Of a stretch of DNA of 63,164 nt, positions 33,815 through 42,319 are shown one piece after another. Below the pieces are notes generated by a model. It was given only the letters and a program-made list of their open reading frames with translations, did no database searches and was not told the origin of the DNA. Origin of the DNA: Verrucomicrobiota bacterium (GTDB taxonomy: Bacteria > Verrucomicrobiota > Verrucomicrobiia > Limisphaerales > UBA9464); contig JAFLEF010000045.1 in the NCBI GenBank assembly GCA_017309115.1, positions 1-63,164 on the forward strand. Direction: 5' to 3'. A program made the translations under genes and the position numbers. Every line of letters starts with the position of its first letter. Position 1 is the first letter of the stretch.

Positions 33815-36421
33815 GTGAACATTCCCCTCAGACGCGCGGCGGCCCGACGGTGGCTTTCCAACTCAACCGTTGGATTCGCGCTGCTTCTGGGCTCGATTCT
33901 CGCGTCTCCCGCTCACGGTGCCGAACCCGCCGCGGCCCAATCCCAACTCCGCACCGGCGAATACGAGCAGGCCATCGCCGCCGCGCAGAAAGCCGTGGCC
34001 GCCGGGGAACGGGGCGATGAGTGGCATTTGATCCTCCTCGAAGGTTTGCTCGCCGTGGGTCGCTATCCCGAAGCCTATTCCGCGTGGACCAATGCTCTCG
34101 CCAAAGAAGGTCGAAGCGTGCGGGTCCGCTGGCTGGGCCGGGAAGCCCTCCTCGCCAATGGGGAGGTGGCGGATGCCCGAAGTCAGCTCCGGGAAATAGC
34201 TCAACTCGTGAGTTCGCGGCCCGGCAACTACCGGGATGTGCCGAGCCTCGTCATCTTCGGGCAATCTGCACTGGCTTCCGGCGCCGATCCCAAAGTCGTT
34301 CTCGAACGGATCTACGAAATGGCCCGCAAAGCCGATCCAAAGGCCCGAGAAGTCTATCTGGCCAGTGGAGGTCTCGCGCTCGAGAAGGGGGACTTTGCTT
34401 TGGCCGCGCGCCGGTTTGATGAAGGCTTGAAGCAGTCCACCAACGACGCGGATCTCCATTTCGGTCGGGCGAAGGCCTTTGCTGAAAGCGACCGCGAGGA
34501 AGCTGCGAAATCGCTCGCCGCTGCGCTGCAAATTAATCCCCGCCACACTCCCAGTCTGCTGCTGATGGCGGATCATCGGATCGACGCCGAAGACTACTCC
34601 GGAGCCAGCGAACTGCTCGGCGAAATCCAGAAATACAACCCGAACCATCCTGAAGCCGCCGCCTATCGAGCGGTCATCGCCCATCTCCGCAATCAGCCGG
34701 AAGCTGAAAAAGACGCGGTTGCCCTGGCGCTTCGTTACTGGACCAACAATCCTCGGGTTCCTTATCTAATCGGCACAAAACTCTCCCGGAAGTATCGCTT
34801 CGCCGAAGGCGCTAAAGCCCAACGGGACGCACTCCGATTCGATCCAGAATACCTTCCGGCCAAGGCGGCTCTGGCGAATGATCTGCTCCGCTTGGGCGAC
34901 GAGGCGGAAGGCTGGCAACTCGCGCAGGAGGTTCACGCCAAGGATGGTTATGACGTGACCATGTTTAATCTGGTCACCCTCCACGACACGCTCACCAACT
35001 ACACCACGCTCTCCAACGATCATTTCACCGTTCGAATGCACTCCCAGGAAGCGGCCATCTACGGGCCGCGCGTCCTTGCCCTGTTGGAGCGGGCGCGGCA
35101 GACGCTGGTTCCCAAGTACGGGGTGACGCTAAAGGAGCCCACCGTGGTCGAAATCTTCGCCTCTTCGAAAGATTTCGGGGTGCGCACCTTCGGAATTCCC
35201 GATAATCCGGGGTACTTGGGCGTCTGCTTTGGTCGAGTCGTCACGGCCAACAGTCCGGCGACCAATCCCGGCGGCACCGTGAATTGGGAAGCCGTGCTCT
35301 GGCACGAGTTCTGTCACGTGGTGACCCTCCAACTCACCCGCAACAAAATGCCCCGCTGGCTGTCAGAGGGCATTTCCGTGCACGAAGAGCGTCAGGCCAA
35401 TCCCGCCTGGGGCGAGCAACTCACGCCGAAGTACCGCGAAATGATTCTCGGAGAGGACCTCACACCCGTCAGTCGCCTGAGCGCAGCCTTCCTCATGCCG
35501 AAATCCTCCCTGCATTTACAATTCGCCTACTACGAATCCTCGCTGGTGGTGGAGTTCCTGATCGAACGGTTCGGCGTGGATGGACTCAAGGCCGTTCTAC
35601 TCGACCTCCGGGATGGAGTATTCATCAACGATTCCCTCGAGAAACACACGTTGCCGATGGACGCCCTGGAACGGGAGTTCGCCGCCTATGCGCGGAAAAA
35701 GGCCGAATCCCTGGCTCCAGGGCTGGATTGGACCAAGCCCGAGTTCGCCAAAGCCAGCCAACGGTCGGTGGTGGATCTGGAGAAGTTCGATGCGGCCATG
35801 ATGGACTGGTCGGCCACCCGTCCGACCAATTTTTGGGCACTGGATTTTCGCGCGCAGACGTTGTTGACCGAGAAGAACTGGACGGACGCCAAGGTCCCGC
35901 TGCAAACGTTGATCGACCTCTATCCGTCCCAAACAGGAGCCGGTTCGGCGCGGGAACGGATGGCCCGGGTACATCGGGAACTCGATGAAACCAACGCGGA
36001 ATGGTCCACGCTCCTGGCCCTGTCCGAACGCGAAGCCGCCGCGCCCGAGGCGTTCCTCCGCTTGATGGAATTGGCCGCCGCCCGGCAGGACTGGCCCGTC
36101 CTGCGCCAAACGGCCGAACGTTATCTAGCCGTCAATCCGCTCATCGCCCCGCCCTATCGGTATCTGGCCGAAGCCTCGGAGAAAACGGGAGCCCAACCGG
36201 AAGCCGTTGCCGCGTACCAAACCCTCTTGCGCCTGGATCCGCTCAATCCAAGCACCCTGCACACCCAGATCGCCCGATTGCTTCAGAAGTCGGATCGAAC
36301 GGCGGCCCGAAAGCACACCTTGGCGGCTTTGGAAGAAACTCCCCGAAACCGGGAGGCCCTCCAGTTGCTCTTACAGCTATCCGAGGCGTCAACTCAACCA
36401 GCCTCGACGCCTAATCCGTGA
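33815..36421 (+). CDS. TPR protein with HExxH peptidase domain, first gene of a nine-gene operon
   Basis: 868 residues from GTG 33815, with a signal-like segment (VGFALLLGSILASPAHGAE). The N-terminal half is tetratricopeptide-rich (EYEQAIAAAQKAVAAGERGD; ALQINPRHTPSLLLMADHRI). The middle carries a gluzincin-type zinc motif HEFCHV (His497-Glu498, His501) followed by WLSEGISVHEE, which supplies the third ligand Glu, as in peptidase MA-like families. TPR repeats return at the C-terminus. Predicted periplasmic zinc peptidase or a scaffold with a peptidase fold. Its stop overlaps the next start (GTGA). Confidence 0.88.
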   Translation: MNIPLRRAAARRWLSNSTVGFALLLGSILASPAHGAEPAAAQSQLRTGEYEQAIAAAQKAVAAGERGDEWHLILLEGLLAVGRYPEAYSAWTNALAKEGRSVRVRWLGREALLANGEVADARSQLREIAQLVSSRPGNYRDVPSLVIFGQSALASGADPKVVLERIYEMARKADPKAREVYLASGGLALEKGDFALAARRFDEGLKQSTNDADLHFGRAKAFAESDREEAAKSLAAALQINPRHTPSLLLMADHRIDAEDYSGASELLGEIQKYNPNHPEAAAYRAVIAHLRNQPEAEKDAVALALRYWTNNPRVPYLIGTKLSRKYRFAEGAKAQRDALRFDPEYLPAKAALANDLLRLGDEAEGWQLAQEVHAKDGYDVTMFNLVTLHDTLTNYTTLSNDHFTVRMHSQEAAIYGPRVLALLERARQTLVPKYGVTLKEPTVVEIFASSKDFGVRTFGIPDNPGYLGVCFGRVVTANSPATNPGGTVNWEAVLWHEFCHVVTLQLTRNKMPRWLSEGISVHEERQANPAWGEQLTPKYREMILGEDLTPVSRLSAAFLMPKSSLHLQFAYYESSLVVEFLIERFGVDGLKAVLLDLRDGVFINDSLEKHTLPMDALEREFAAYARKKAESLAPGLDWTKPEFAKASQRSVVDLEKFDAAMMDWSATRPTNFWALDFRAQTLLTEKNWTDAKVPLQTLIDLYPSQTGAGSARERMARVHRELDETNAEWSTLLALSEREAAAPEAFLRLMELAAARQDWPVLRQTAERYLAVNPLIAPPYRYLAEASEKTGAQPEAVAAYQTLLRLDPLNPSTLHTQIARLLQKSDRTAARKHTLAALEETPRNREALQLLLQLSEASTQPASTPNP

Positions 36422-37290
36422 AATTCCCCCTGGTCATCCTGACAGCCCTCGTGGTCTTGGTCGGCGCGGTCTTCGCTCAGCGGGGAGGCTTCGGCTTCGG
36501 GGGTGGCGGGGAAATCATCGTCCCGGAAGGCACCCGCACCGCTCGGGAGGTGGATTCCCGCAGCACCGGCACTCCGCAATGGACCAATGCCGTCGGCTTC
36601 GAGACCGATGTCTTCACCTTTGCCCGCGTCCGCTACGACAAGGATCCCAACCGCGGCTGGCGCCGAGGCGGCGGCGGATACACCACGGATTTTCCTGATA
36701 GCGATCTCAACCTTTCGTTTCGCCTGCAGCAGATGACCTCGTTGAAGGTCGATCCGGATGCCCGTCTGATCCGTCTGAACGATCCAGAACTCTTCAACTA
36801 TCCCTTCCTGTTTGTCTCCGCTCCCGGTGCGCTGCACCTGACCGATCCCGAGGTGGAAGCCCTGCGGGCCTATCTTCTCCATGGCGGATTTGTCCTGATG
36901 GACGACTTTTGGGGCGAAGAGGAATGGGAGAACTGCGAAGACGTCATGAAACAAGTGCTGCCCGAGCATCGATTCACTGAACTTCCGCTGAGCCATCCCG
37001 TCTATCACTGCGTGTTCGAGATCAAAGCCAAGAGTCAGGTCGCCAACGTGCGGCTGGGAATCGAAAGCGAGCACACCGGCGTCACCTGGGAGCGGGAGGA
37101 CGGCAAGGTCGTGCATCATCGGGCGATTCTGGACGACAAGGGTCGCATCATGGTCCTGACCTTGCATAACACCGACACCGCCGACGGCTGGGAACGCGAG
37201 GGCGAAAGCGACTACTACTTCCACAATTTCTCGGAAAAAATCGCCTATCCCCTCGGGATCAACATCATCTTTTACGCCATGACCCACTGA
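36418..37290 (+). CDS. DUF4159-type secreted protein, copy 1
   Basis: 290 residues with signal peptide KFPLVILTALVVLVGAVFAQ and a Gly-rich start. The body matches DUF4159-like proteins, which have a GATase/flavodoxin-like fold: FTFARVRYD, DSDLNLSFRLQQMTSLKVDP, FNYPFLFVSAPGAL, LRAYLLHGGFVLMDDFWG, HPVYHCVFEI, and the C-terminal FSEKIAYPLGINIIFYAMTH. DUF4159 proteins are usual companions of MoxR/DUF58/VWA operons. Starts at GTG 36418 inside the upstream stop. A close paralogue follows after 10 bp. Confidence 0.88.
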   Translation: MKFPLVILTALVVLVGAVFAQRGGFGFGGGGEIIVPEGTRTAREVDSRSTGTPQWTNAVGFETDVFTFARVRYDKDPNRGWRRGGGGYTTDFPDSDLNLSFRLQQMTSLKVDPDARLIRLNDPELFNYPFLFVSAPGALHLTDPEVEALRAYLLHGGFVLMDDFWGEEEWENCEDVMKQVLPEHRFTELPLSHPVYHCVFEIKAKSQVANVRLGIESEHTGVTWEREDGKVVHHRAILDDKGRIMVLTLHNTDTADGWEREGESDYYFHNFSEKIAYPLGINIIFYAMTH

Positions 37291-37300
37291 CCCCAGCGGC

Positions 37301-38209
37301 ATGAACCGACCGCCCTCCAAGTCGTTTTCCTTTAGCGCCCGCAGCCGCTCCCCTGCGGCTCGGTTGCTGTTGGTTCTGCTGCTGATGAGTTCGGTCTTCC
37401 TGGCGTTGGCCCAGCGACGCTCCTTTCGTCGGTGGTCGGAAGGTGGTGGAGCCGACGAATCCAGCCGAACCGCCCGGGAAGTGGAATCCCACAGCACTGG
37501 AACGCCAGTTTGGACCAATGCCCCCGGCTTCGAACGGGATGTCTTTACCTTCGCCCGGGTTCGTTACGATCGCGGAGGTAACTGGGGCCGGGGCGGTTGG
37601 GCCACGGATCTGCCCGACAGCGATCTCAACCTGTCGTTTCGGTTGCAGCAGATGACCTCGATGAAGGTGGATCCCGACGGGAGAATCCTGCGCCTGACCG
37701 ATCCCGACCTCTTCAACTACCCCTTCATCTATGCCGTCGAGCCCGGCGGATTTTCGTTGCGGGAAGAAGAGATCACGGCGTTGCGAAACTATCTGCTCAA
37801 TGGCGGATTCCTGATGTTCGACGATTTCTGGGGCGAGTACGACTGGGCGAACGTCGAAGAAGTCATGGCCCAGGTATTCCCCGGTCGACCCTGGGTGGAA
37901 CTCAAGATGGACCACCCCATCTACCACTGCGTCTTCGAAATCAAATCGAAGGGCCAAGTCCCCAACGTCGGCCTGGGGATTGAGAGTCAGTATGACGGCA
38001 TCACCTACGAACGGCCCGACGCTCAGGAAGTGCACCATCGCGTTCTGCTCGACGATCAGGGGCGCATCATGGTGTTTGCCGCGCACAACACCGACAATGG
38101 CGACGGCTGGGAACGCGAGGGCGAGAATGACTATTACTTCCACACCTTTTCCGAAAAGATCGCGTATCCACTCGGCATCAACCTGATCTTCTACGTGATG
38201 ACGCACTGA
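37301..38209 (+). CDS. DUF4159-type secreted protein, copy 2
   Basis: 302 residues, paralogue of the preceding gene along its whole length (REVESHSTGTPVWTNA; DSDLNLSFRLQQMTSMKVDP; LLNGGFLMFDDFWGEYDW; HPIYHCVFEI; IAYPLGINLIFYVMTH). The signal segment follows a longer basic N-terminus (LLLVLLLMSSVFLALAQRR). Tandem duplication within the operon suggests either dosage or hetero-oligomer formation. ATG 37301. Confidence 0.88.
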   Translation: MNRPPSKSFSFSARSRSPAARLLLVLLLMSSVFLALAQRRSFRRWSEGGGADESSRTAREVESHSTGTPVWTNAPGFERDVFTFARVRYDRGGNWGRGGWATDLPDSDLNLSFRLQQMTSMKVDPDGRILRLTDPDLFNYPFIYAVEPGGFSLREEEITALRNYLLNGGFLMFDDFWGEYDWANVEEVMAQVFPGRPWVELKMDHPIYHCVFEIKSKGQVPNVGLGIESQYDGITYERPDAQEVHHRVLLDDQGRIMVFAAHNTDNGDGWEREGENDYYFHTFSEKIAYPLGINLIFYVMTH

Positions 38210-38257
38210 ACTTCCTGACCCCACCCACCCGCAATCCCGCCGCCGAACTCTGTTTCC

Positions 38258-39274
38258 ATGTCTTCCCTCACTACCGACACGTTTCAACGCGACCGCGAAA
38301 CCTTCGAACGTCTGGCCTCCAGCCGGCAACGAATCGATCAGGAACTCGGCAAGGCCATCGTCGGCCAGCGCGAGGTCATTGAGCAAATCCTGACCGCCCT
38401 GCTGGCTGGCGGGCATTGCCTGATCACCGGTGCGCCCGGTCTGGCCAAAACGCTGTTGGTGAAATCGATTGCCCAGATTTTCCACCTGCGCTTCCAACGC
38501 ATCCAATTCACGCCTGATCTCATGCCGGCCGACATCACCGGCACTGAAATCCTGCAGGAAGCCGCCGGGGAACGGCGCATGACGTTTGTTCGCGGTCCGA
38601 TCTTCGCCAACATGGTGCTGGCCGACGAAATCAACCGTACGCCGCCCAAAACCCAGGCCGCGTTGCTCGAAGCCATGCAGGAGCATCAGGTGACGGCCGC
38701 CGGAGTGCGGCATCCGCTGGAGGAACCGTTTTTCGTCTTGGCCACGCAGAATCCCATCGAAATGGAAGGAACCTATCCGCTGCCCGAAGCCCAGTTGGAT
38801 CGGTTCATGTTCAACGTGGTCATGGATTATCTGCCGGAAGCCGACGAAGTGCAGGTCATCCTGCGAACCACCGCCGGCCGACCCCAGCCGATTGAACCGC
38901 TGTTCCACGGCGAAGATGTCCTGCGTTTCCACGAATTGGTGCGGCAAGTGCCCATCTCGGAGGACCTCGTGCGCTACGCCGTCAAGCTGGCCGCCCAGTC
39001 CCGCCCCCGACAACCCGGCGTGCCCGACTTCATCAACGACTGGGTCACCTGGGGTGCCGGCACTCGCGCGGCGCAGTTCCTCGTGTTGGGGGCCAAGGCC
39101 CGCGCTTTGATGCATGGTCGCTCGCACGTCACCGTCGCGGACATTCAGGCCCTGGCGTTGCCCACCTTGCGCCACCGTCTCTTGCTCAATTACCGGGCGG
39201 AAGCCGAAGGGGTCCGGGTCGAAAGCGTAATCGAACGTCTGGTGAACTCGGTCGCCGCTCCTGTCGCCCGATGA
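38258..39274 (+). CDS. MoxR-family AAA+ ATPase
   Basis: 338 residues. Walker A GAPGLAKT at residues 58-65, Walker B in MVLADEINRTPPKTQAALLE, sensor-1 segment ATQNPIEMEGTYPLPEAQLDRF and a C-terminal lid (LALPTLRHRLLLNY). MoxR ATPases act as chaperones that insert cofactors or remodel VWA-domain partners, and here the partners are encoded downstream. Cytosolic. Its stop overlaps the DUF58 start (ATGA). Confidence 0.95.
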   Translation: MSSLTTDTFQRDRETFERLASSRQRIDQELGKAIVGQREVIEQILTALLAGGHCLITGAPGLAKTLLVKSIAQIFHLRFQRIQFTPDLMPADITGTEILQEAAGERRMTFVRGPIFANMVLADEINRTPPKTQAALLEAMQEHQVTAAGVRHPLEEPFFVLATQNPIEMEGTYPLPEAQLDRFMFNVVMDYLPEADEVQVILRTTAGRPQPIEPLFHGEDVLRFHELVRQVPISEDLVRYAVKLAAQSRPRQPGVPDFINDWVTWGAGTRAAQFLVLGAKARALMHGRSHVTVADIQALALPTLRHRLLLNYRAEAEGVRVESVIERLVNSVAAPVAR

Positions 39275-40200
39275 CGTCGGCCGCCCCAAATTCCGGGTCA
39301 CTGGTGTCCCCGGCCGCCCTGATGCGCATTCGCAACCTGGAGTTGCGAGCGCGCGTCGTGGTGGAGGGCTTTTGGGCGGGTCTGCATCGAAGTCCCTTCC
39401 ACGGGTTCTCCGTCGAATTCACCGAATACCGTCAATACACCCCCGGCGACGATCCCCGATACGTGGACTGGCGGGTGTACGGACGAAGCGATCGGTACTA
39501 CATCAAGAAATTCGAGGACGAAACCAACCTGCGCTGCCTGCTGCTGGTGGATCAGAGCCGGTCCATGTCCTTCGGTTCCCAGGGTTACACCAAAGCCCAA
39601 TACGCCGCGACGCTGGCAGCCACTCTGGCCCGGTTTCTGGATCAGCAGGGAGACGCCGTGGGCCTGCTATCGTTCGATCAAAGGGTTAGGGACTATCTTC
39701 CCGCCCGGCATCGCCCCGGGCATCTTCGGCAATTGATGCTGGCGCTGGAGAAACCGGCCGGAGGCACCGCCACGGACTTGGTTCAACCGCTGGAACACGT
39801 CAGCGAACTCGTTCGCAAGCGGGGCATGATGGTTCTGATCTCGGACTTCCTGCTGCCCCTGGACCGTGTGGAGCAGACCTTGTCCCGACTGCTGGCGATC
39901 GGCCATGAACTGACCGTGTTTCAGGTGCTGGATCCCCGGGAAATCGACTTCAAGTTCGATCAGGCGTCTTTGTTCCAGGACGTCGAGACCGGGCAGACGC
40001 TCTACGTCGATCCCGCCCTTGCCCGGCAGGAATACCTCCGCCGCTTTGAAGCCCACCGGGAAGCGTTCGCGGCGGTGTGTCGTCGGCTCGGAGCCCGTCT
40101 TCGGCCGGTTGTAACGGATCAACCGCTCGAACTCGTGTTGTTCGACTTCCTGCGCGAGCGCTCCCGACCCAGCGCCCGAGTCCGGGGAGGCCGGACATGA
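39271..40200 (+). CDS. DUF58 domain protein (VWA-like partner of MoxR)
   Basis: 309 residues. Hallmark DUF58 segment YTPGDDPRYVDWRVYGRSDRY with KKFEDE, then a VWA-like fold with the MIDAS start LLLVDQSRSMSFG (D-x-S-x-S) and GGTATDLVQPLEHVS. No membrane segment. The gene overlaps moxR by four bases and is followed 13 bp later by the BatA-like gene, the usual order of these operons. Confidence 0.93.
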   Translation: MTSAAPNSGSLVSPAALMRIRNLELRARVVVEGFWAGLHRSPFHGFSVEFTEYRQYTPGDDPRYVDWRVYGRSDRYYIKKFEDETNLRCLLLVDQSRSMSFGSQGYTKAQYAATLAATLARFLDQQGDAVGLLSFDQRVRDYLPARHRPGHLRQLMLALEKPAGGTATDLVQPLEHVSELVRKRGMMVLISDFLLPLDRVEQTLSRLLAIGHELTVFQVLDPREIDFKFDQASLFQDVETGQTLYVDPALARQEYLRRFEAHREAFAAVCRRLGARLRPVVTDQPLELVLFDFLRERSRPSARVRGGRT

Positions 40201-40213
40201 ACCTCGCCCCGGC

Positions 40214-42319
40214 ATGAGTTTCCTAACCCCCTTGTTTTTGCTGGGTGGACTCGCCATCGCGGGGCCGATCCTGTTCCACCTGATCCGGCGGGCGACCAAG
40301 GATCGCACGGCCTTCAGTTCGTTGTTGTTTCTCAAGCCCACGCCGCCCCGGTTGAATCGCCGGAGCCGGATCGAGAATTGGCTTCTGCTCGCCCTGCGCT
40401 GTCTCGCCTTGGGACTCCTCGCCCTGGGATTTGCCCGCCCCTTTCTTCCGAAGGCCAAGGCGATCCTCCCTTCCAGTAAGCAATCCCAACGAATCGTTTT
40501 GCTGCTGGACGGCAGTGCCAGCTTGCAGCGGCCGGGGGCGACGGAAGCTGCCCGCTCGCAAACGCTGGCCCAGGTGCGCCAGTTTTCCGACGCTCAGGAA
40601 TTGGCCGTCCTGACCTTTGATCGTTCTTCCCGAACGTTGGTGAGCTATGCCGATTGGAAAGCCACGCCGCCGTCGGATCGCGCGGCCTTGGTGGAAGGTC
40701 GGCTGAACGACTGGAAACCTGGCTGGAGCGGGACCCAGATGGCGACGGCTCTGATGGGTGCCGCGGAAACGCTGATGGAAACGGGAACCGGCGCCGAACC
40801 GCAGATCCGCCAGTTGGTGCTGATCAGCGATTTTCAGGAAGGCAGCCACTTGGAGTCCCTGCAATCGTACGAATGGCCGAAGGGTGTGGAACTCGTGCTG
40901 AATCCGGTGGTGGTCCGGCCGCCCGGAAATGCCGGACTGCAACTGATCACCGAGGAAAATTCTGCCACGCCCGCCTCCAACGCGGTGGTCCGAGTACGGG
41001 TGAGTAACACCGCAGACCACACGCGGGATCAGTTTGAAGTGGGTTGGCTGCGTCCGGACGGCAACGGATTCCAAGGTGCACCAACCAAGGCCTATGTCCC
41101 GGCTGGCCAAAGCCGCACTCTCGTTCTGCCTCTACCGGAAGTCCCGGGAGTTCAGCGACTCCAACTGACCGGTGATCCGGCCCTTTTCGACAACACGGTC
41201 TATGTGGCCCCGGTTCCCGTGACGCGGGCACGCGTCTTGTACGTGGGCGCGGACGACACCGCGACGCCCCGCCAGCCGCAATTCTTCCTCCGCCGCGCCT
41301 TTCCGGAAGGCACCCGACCGGTGATCGATTGGACGGCACGGAAACCGGACGAACTGACCCCTGCCGAAGCCGCGGCGGCCAACGGACTCACCGTCGTCAC
41401 TGCTCCCCTTCCCGCGACCACCACGCGCGCCCTACGAACCGGAGTGGACGCAGGCGGAACTGTGCTCTTTCTGGCGGGTTCGCCGGAAGCCGTCGCCAGT
41501 GTAGGGGAACTCGTAGGAACGCCCACGCTCGCCAGCCAAAAAGCTTCGGCCGCGGGAGGCGCCCTCCTGGGGGAGATCGACTTCCGACATCCGCTGTTCG
41601 CGCCCTTCGCCGATCCAAGGTTCAGCGACTTCACAAAGATCCGGCTCTGGAAGCATCAGCAAGTCGACTTCACCAGCCTGACCAACGCCCGGGTGCTCGC
41701 CCGACTCGACTCGGGGGATCCCGGACTGGTGGAAATCCCCCTCGGCCGCGGACGGGTGATTGTCATGCCCTGGGGATGGACTCCGGAAGACAGCCAGTGG
41801 GTGCTCTCTACAAAGTTCGTACCTTTCCTTTACGCTTTGTTGGAATACAGCGGAGCAGTTCCCACTGCGACGGTAGGTTCGTATCAGGTGGGCGATGACC
41901 TGCCTTTGCCCGACCTCTTGGGGAATAACCTTCGAATGCAACTTCCAGACGGCACCGAAGTCGCTCTGACTCCAGGCGCGACCAATTTTTCCGGAACCAG
42001 TCTGCCGGGCAGTTATCGGCTTCTGGGATCCTCCAGCCCAGTTCTGTGGGCGGTCAATTTGGAACCCTCCGAGAGCCGGACCCTGCCGACGGCGGCCGAT
42101 GATCTGGAGCGCCTAGGAGCACCGCTGGCCCGCGACATTCCGGCGACCGCGGACACCCAGGCCCGAAATGAACACTTGAAGGCCGCCGAAGCGGAGGGGC
42201 AGCAGAAGTTGTGGCGTTGGATTTTGGGCGCCACGTTTCTGATCCTGATCTTGGAATCAGTGGCAGCGGGATGGTCCGCCCGTAAGAATCAAAGCAAGCT
42301 GCAGGAGGCAACCGCATGA
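40214..42319 (+). CDS. BatA/VWA membrane protein
   Basis: 701 residues. The N-terminus MSFLTPLFLLGGLAIAGPILFHLI with TAFSSLLFL matches the BatA N-terminal domain, followed by a second helix (ALRCLALGLLALGFARPF). A VWA domain has MIDAS residues LLLDGSASLQ (D-x-S-x-S). The large middle part has adhesion-like beta domains and a GATase-like segment (ILYVG.. type ARVLYVGADD). A C-terminal helix (WILGATFLILILESVAAGW) anchors the other end. Related to Bacteroides aerotolerance proteins. Stop overlaps next start (ATGA). Confidence 0.9.
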   Translation: MSFLTPLFLLGGLAIAGPILFHLIRRATKDRTAFSSLLFLKPTPPRLNRRSRIENWLLLALRCLALGLLALGFARPFLPKAKAILPSSKQSQRIVLLLDGSASLQRPGATEAARSQTLAQVRQFSDAQELAVLTFDRSSRTLVSYADWKATPPSDRAALVEGRLNDWKPGWSGTQMATALMGAAETLMETGTGAEPQIRQLVLISDFQEGSHLESLQSYEWPKGVELVLNPVVVRPPGNAGLQLITEENSATPASNAVVRVRVSNTADHTRDQFEVGWLRPDGNGFQGAPTKAYVPAGQSRTLVLPLPEVPGVQRLQLTGDPALFDNTVYVAPVPVTRARVLYVGADDTATPRQPQFFLRRAFPEGTRPVIDWTARKPDELTPAEAAAANGLTVVTAPLPATTTRALRTGVDAGGTVLFLAGSPEAVASVGELVGTPTLASQKASAAGGALLGEIDFRHPLFAPFADPRFSDFTKIRLWKHQQVDFTSLTNARVLARLDSGDPGLVEIPLGRGRVIVMPWGWTPEDSQWVLSTKFVPFLYALLEYSGAVPTATVGSYQVGDDLPLPDLLGNNLRMQLPDGTEVALTPGATNFSGTSLPGSYRLLGSSSPVLWAVNLEPSESRTLPTAADDLERLGAPLARDIPATADTQARNEHLKAAEAEGQQKLWRWILGATFLILILESVAAGWSARKNQSKLQEATA

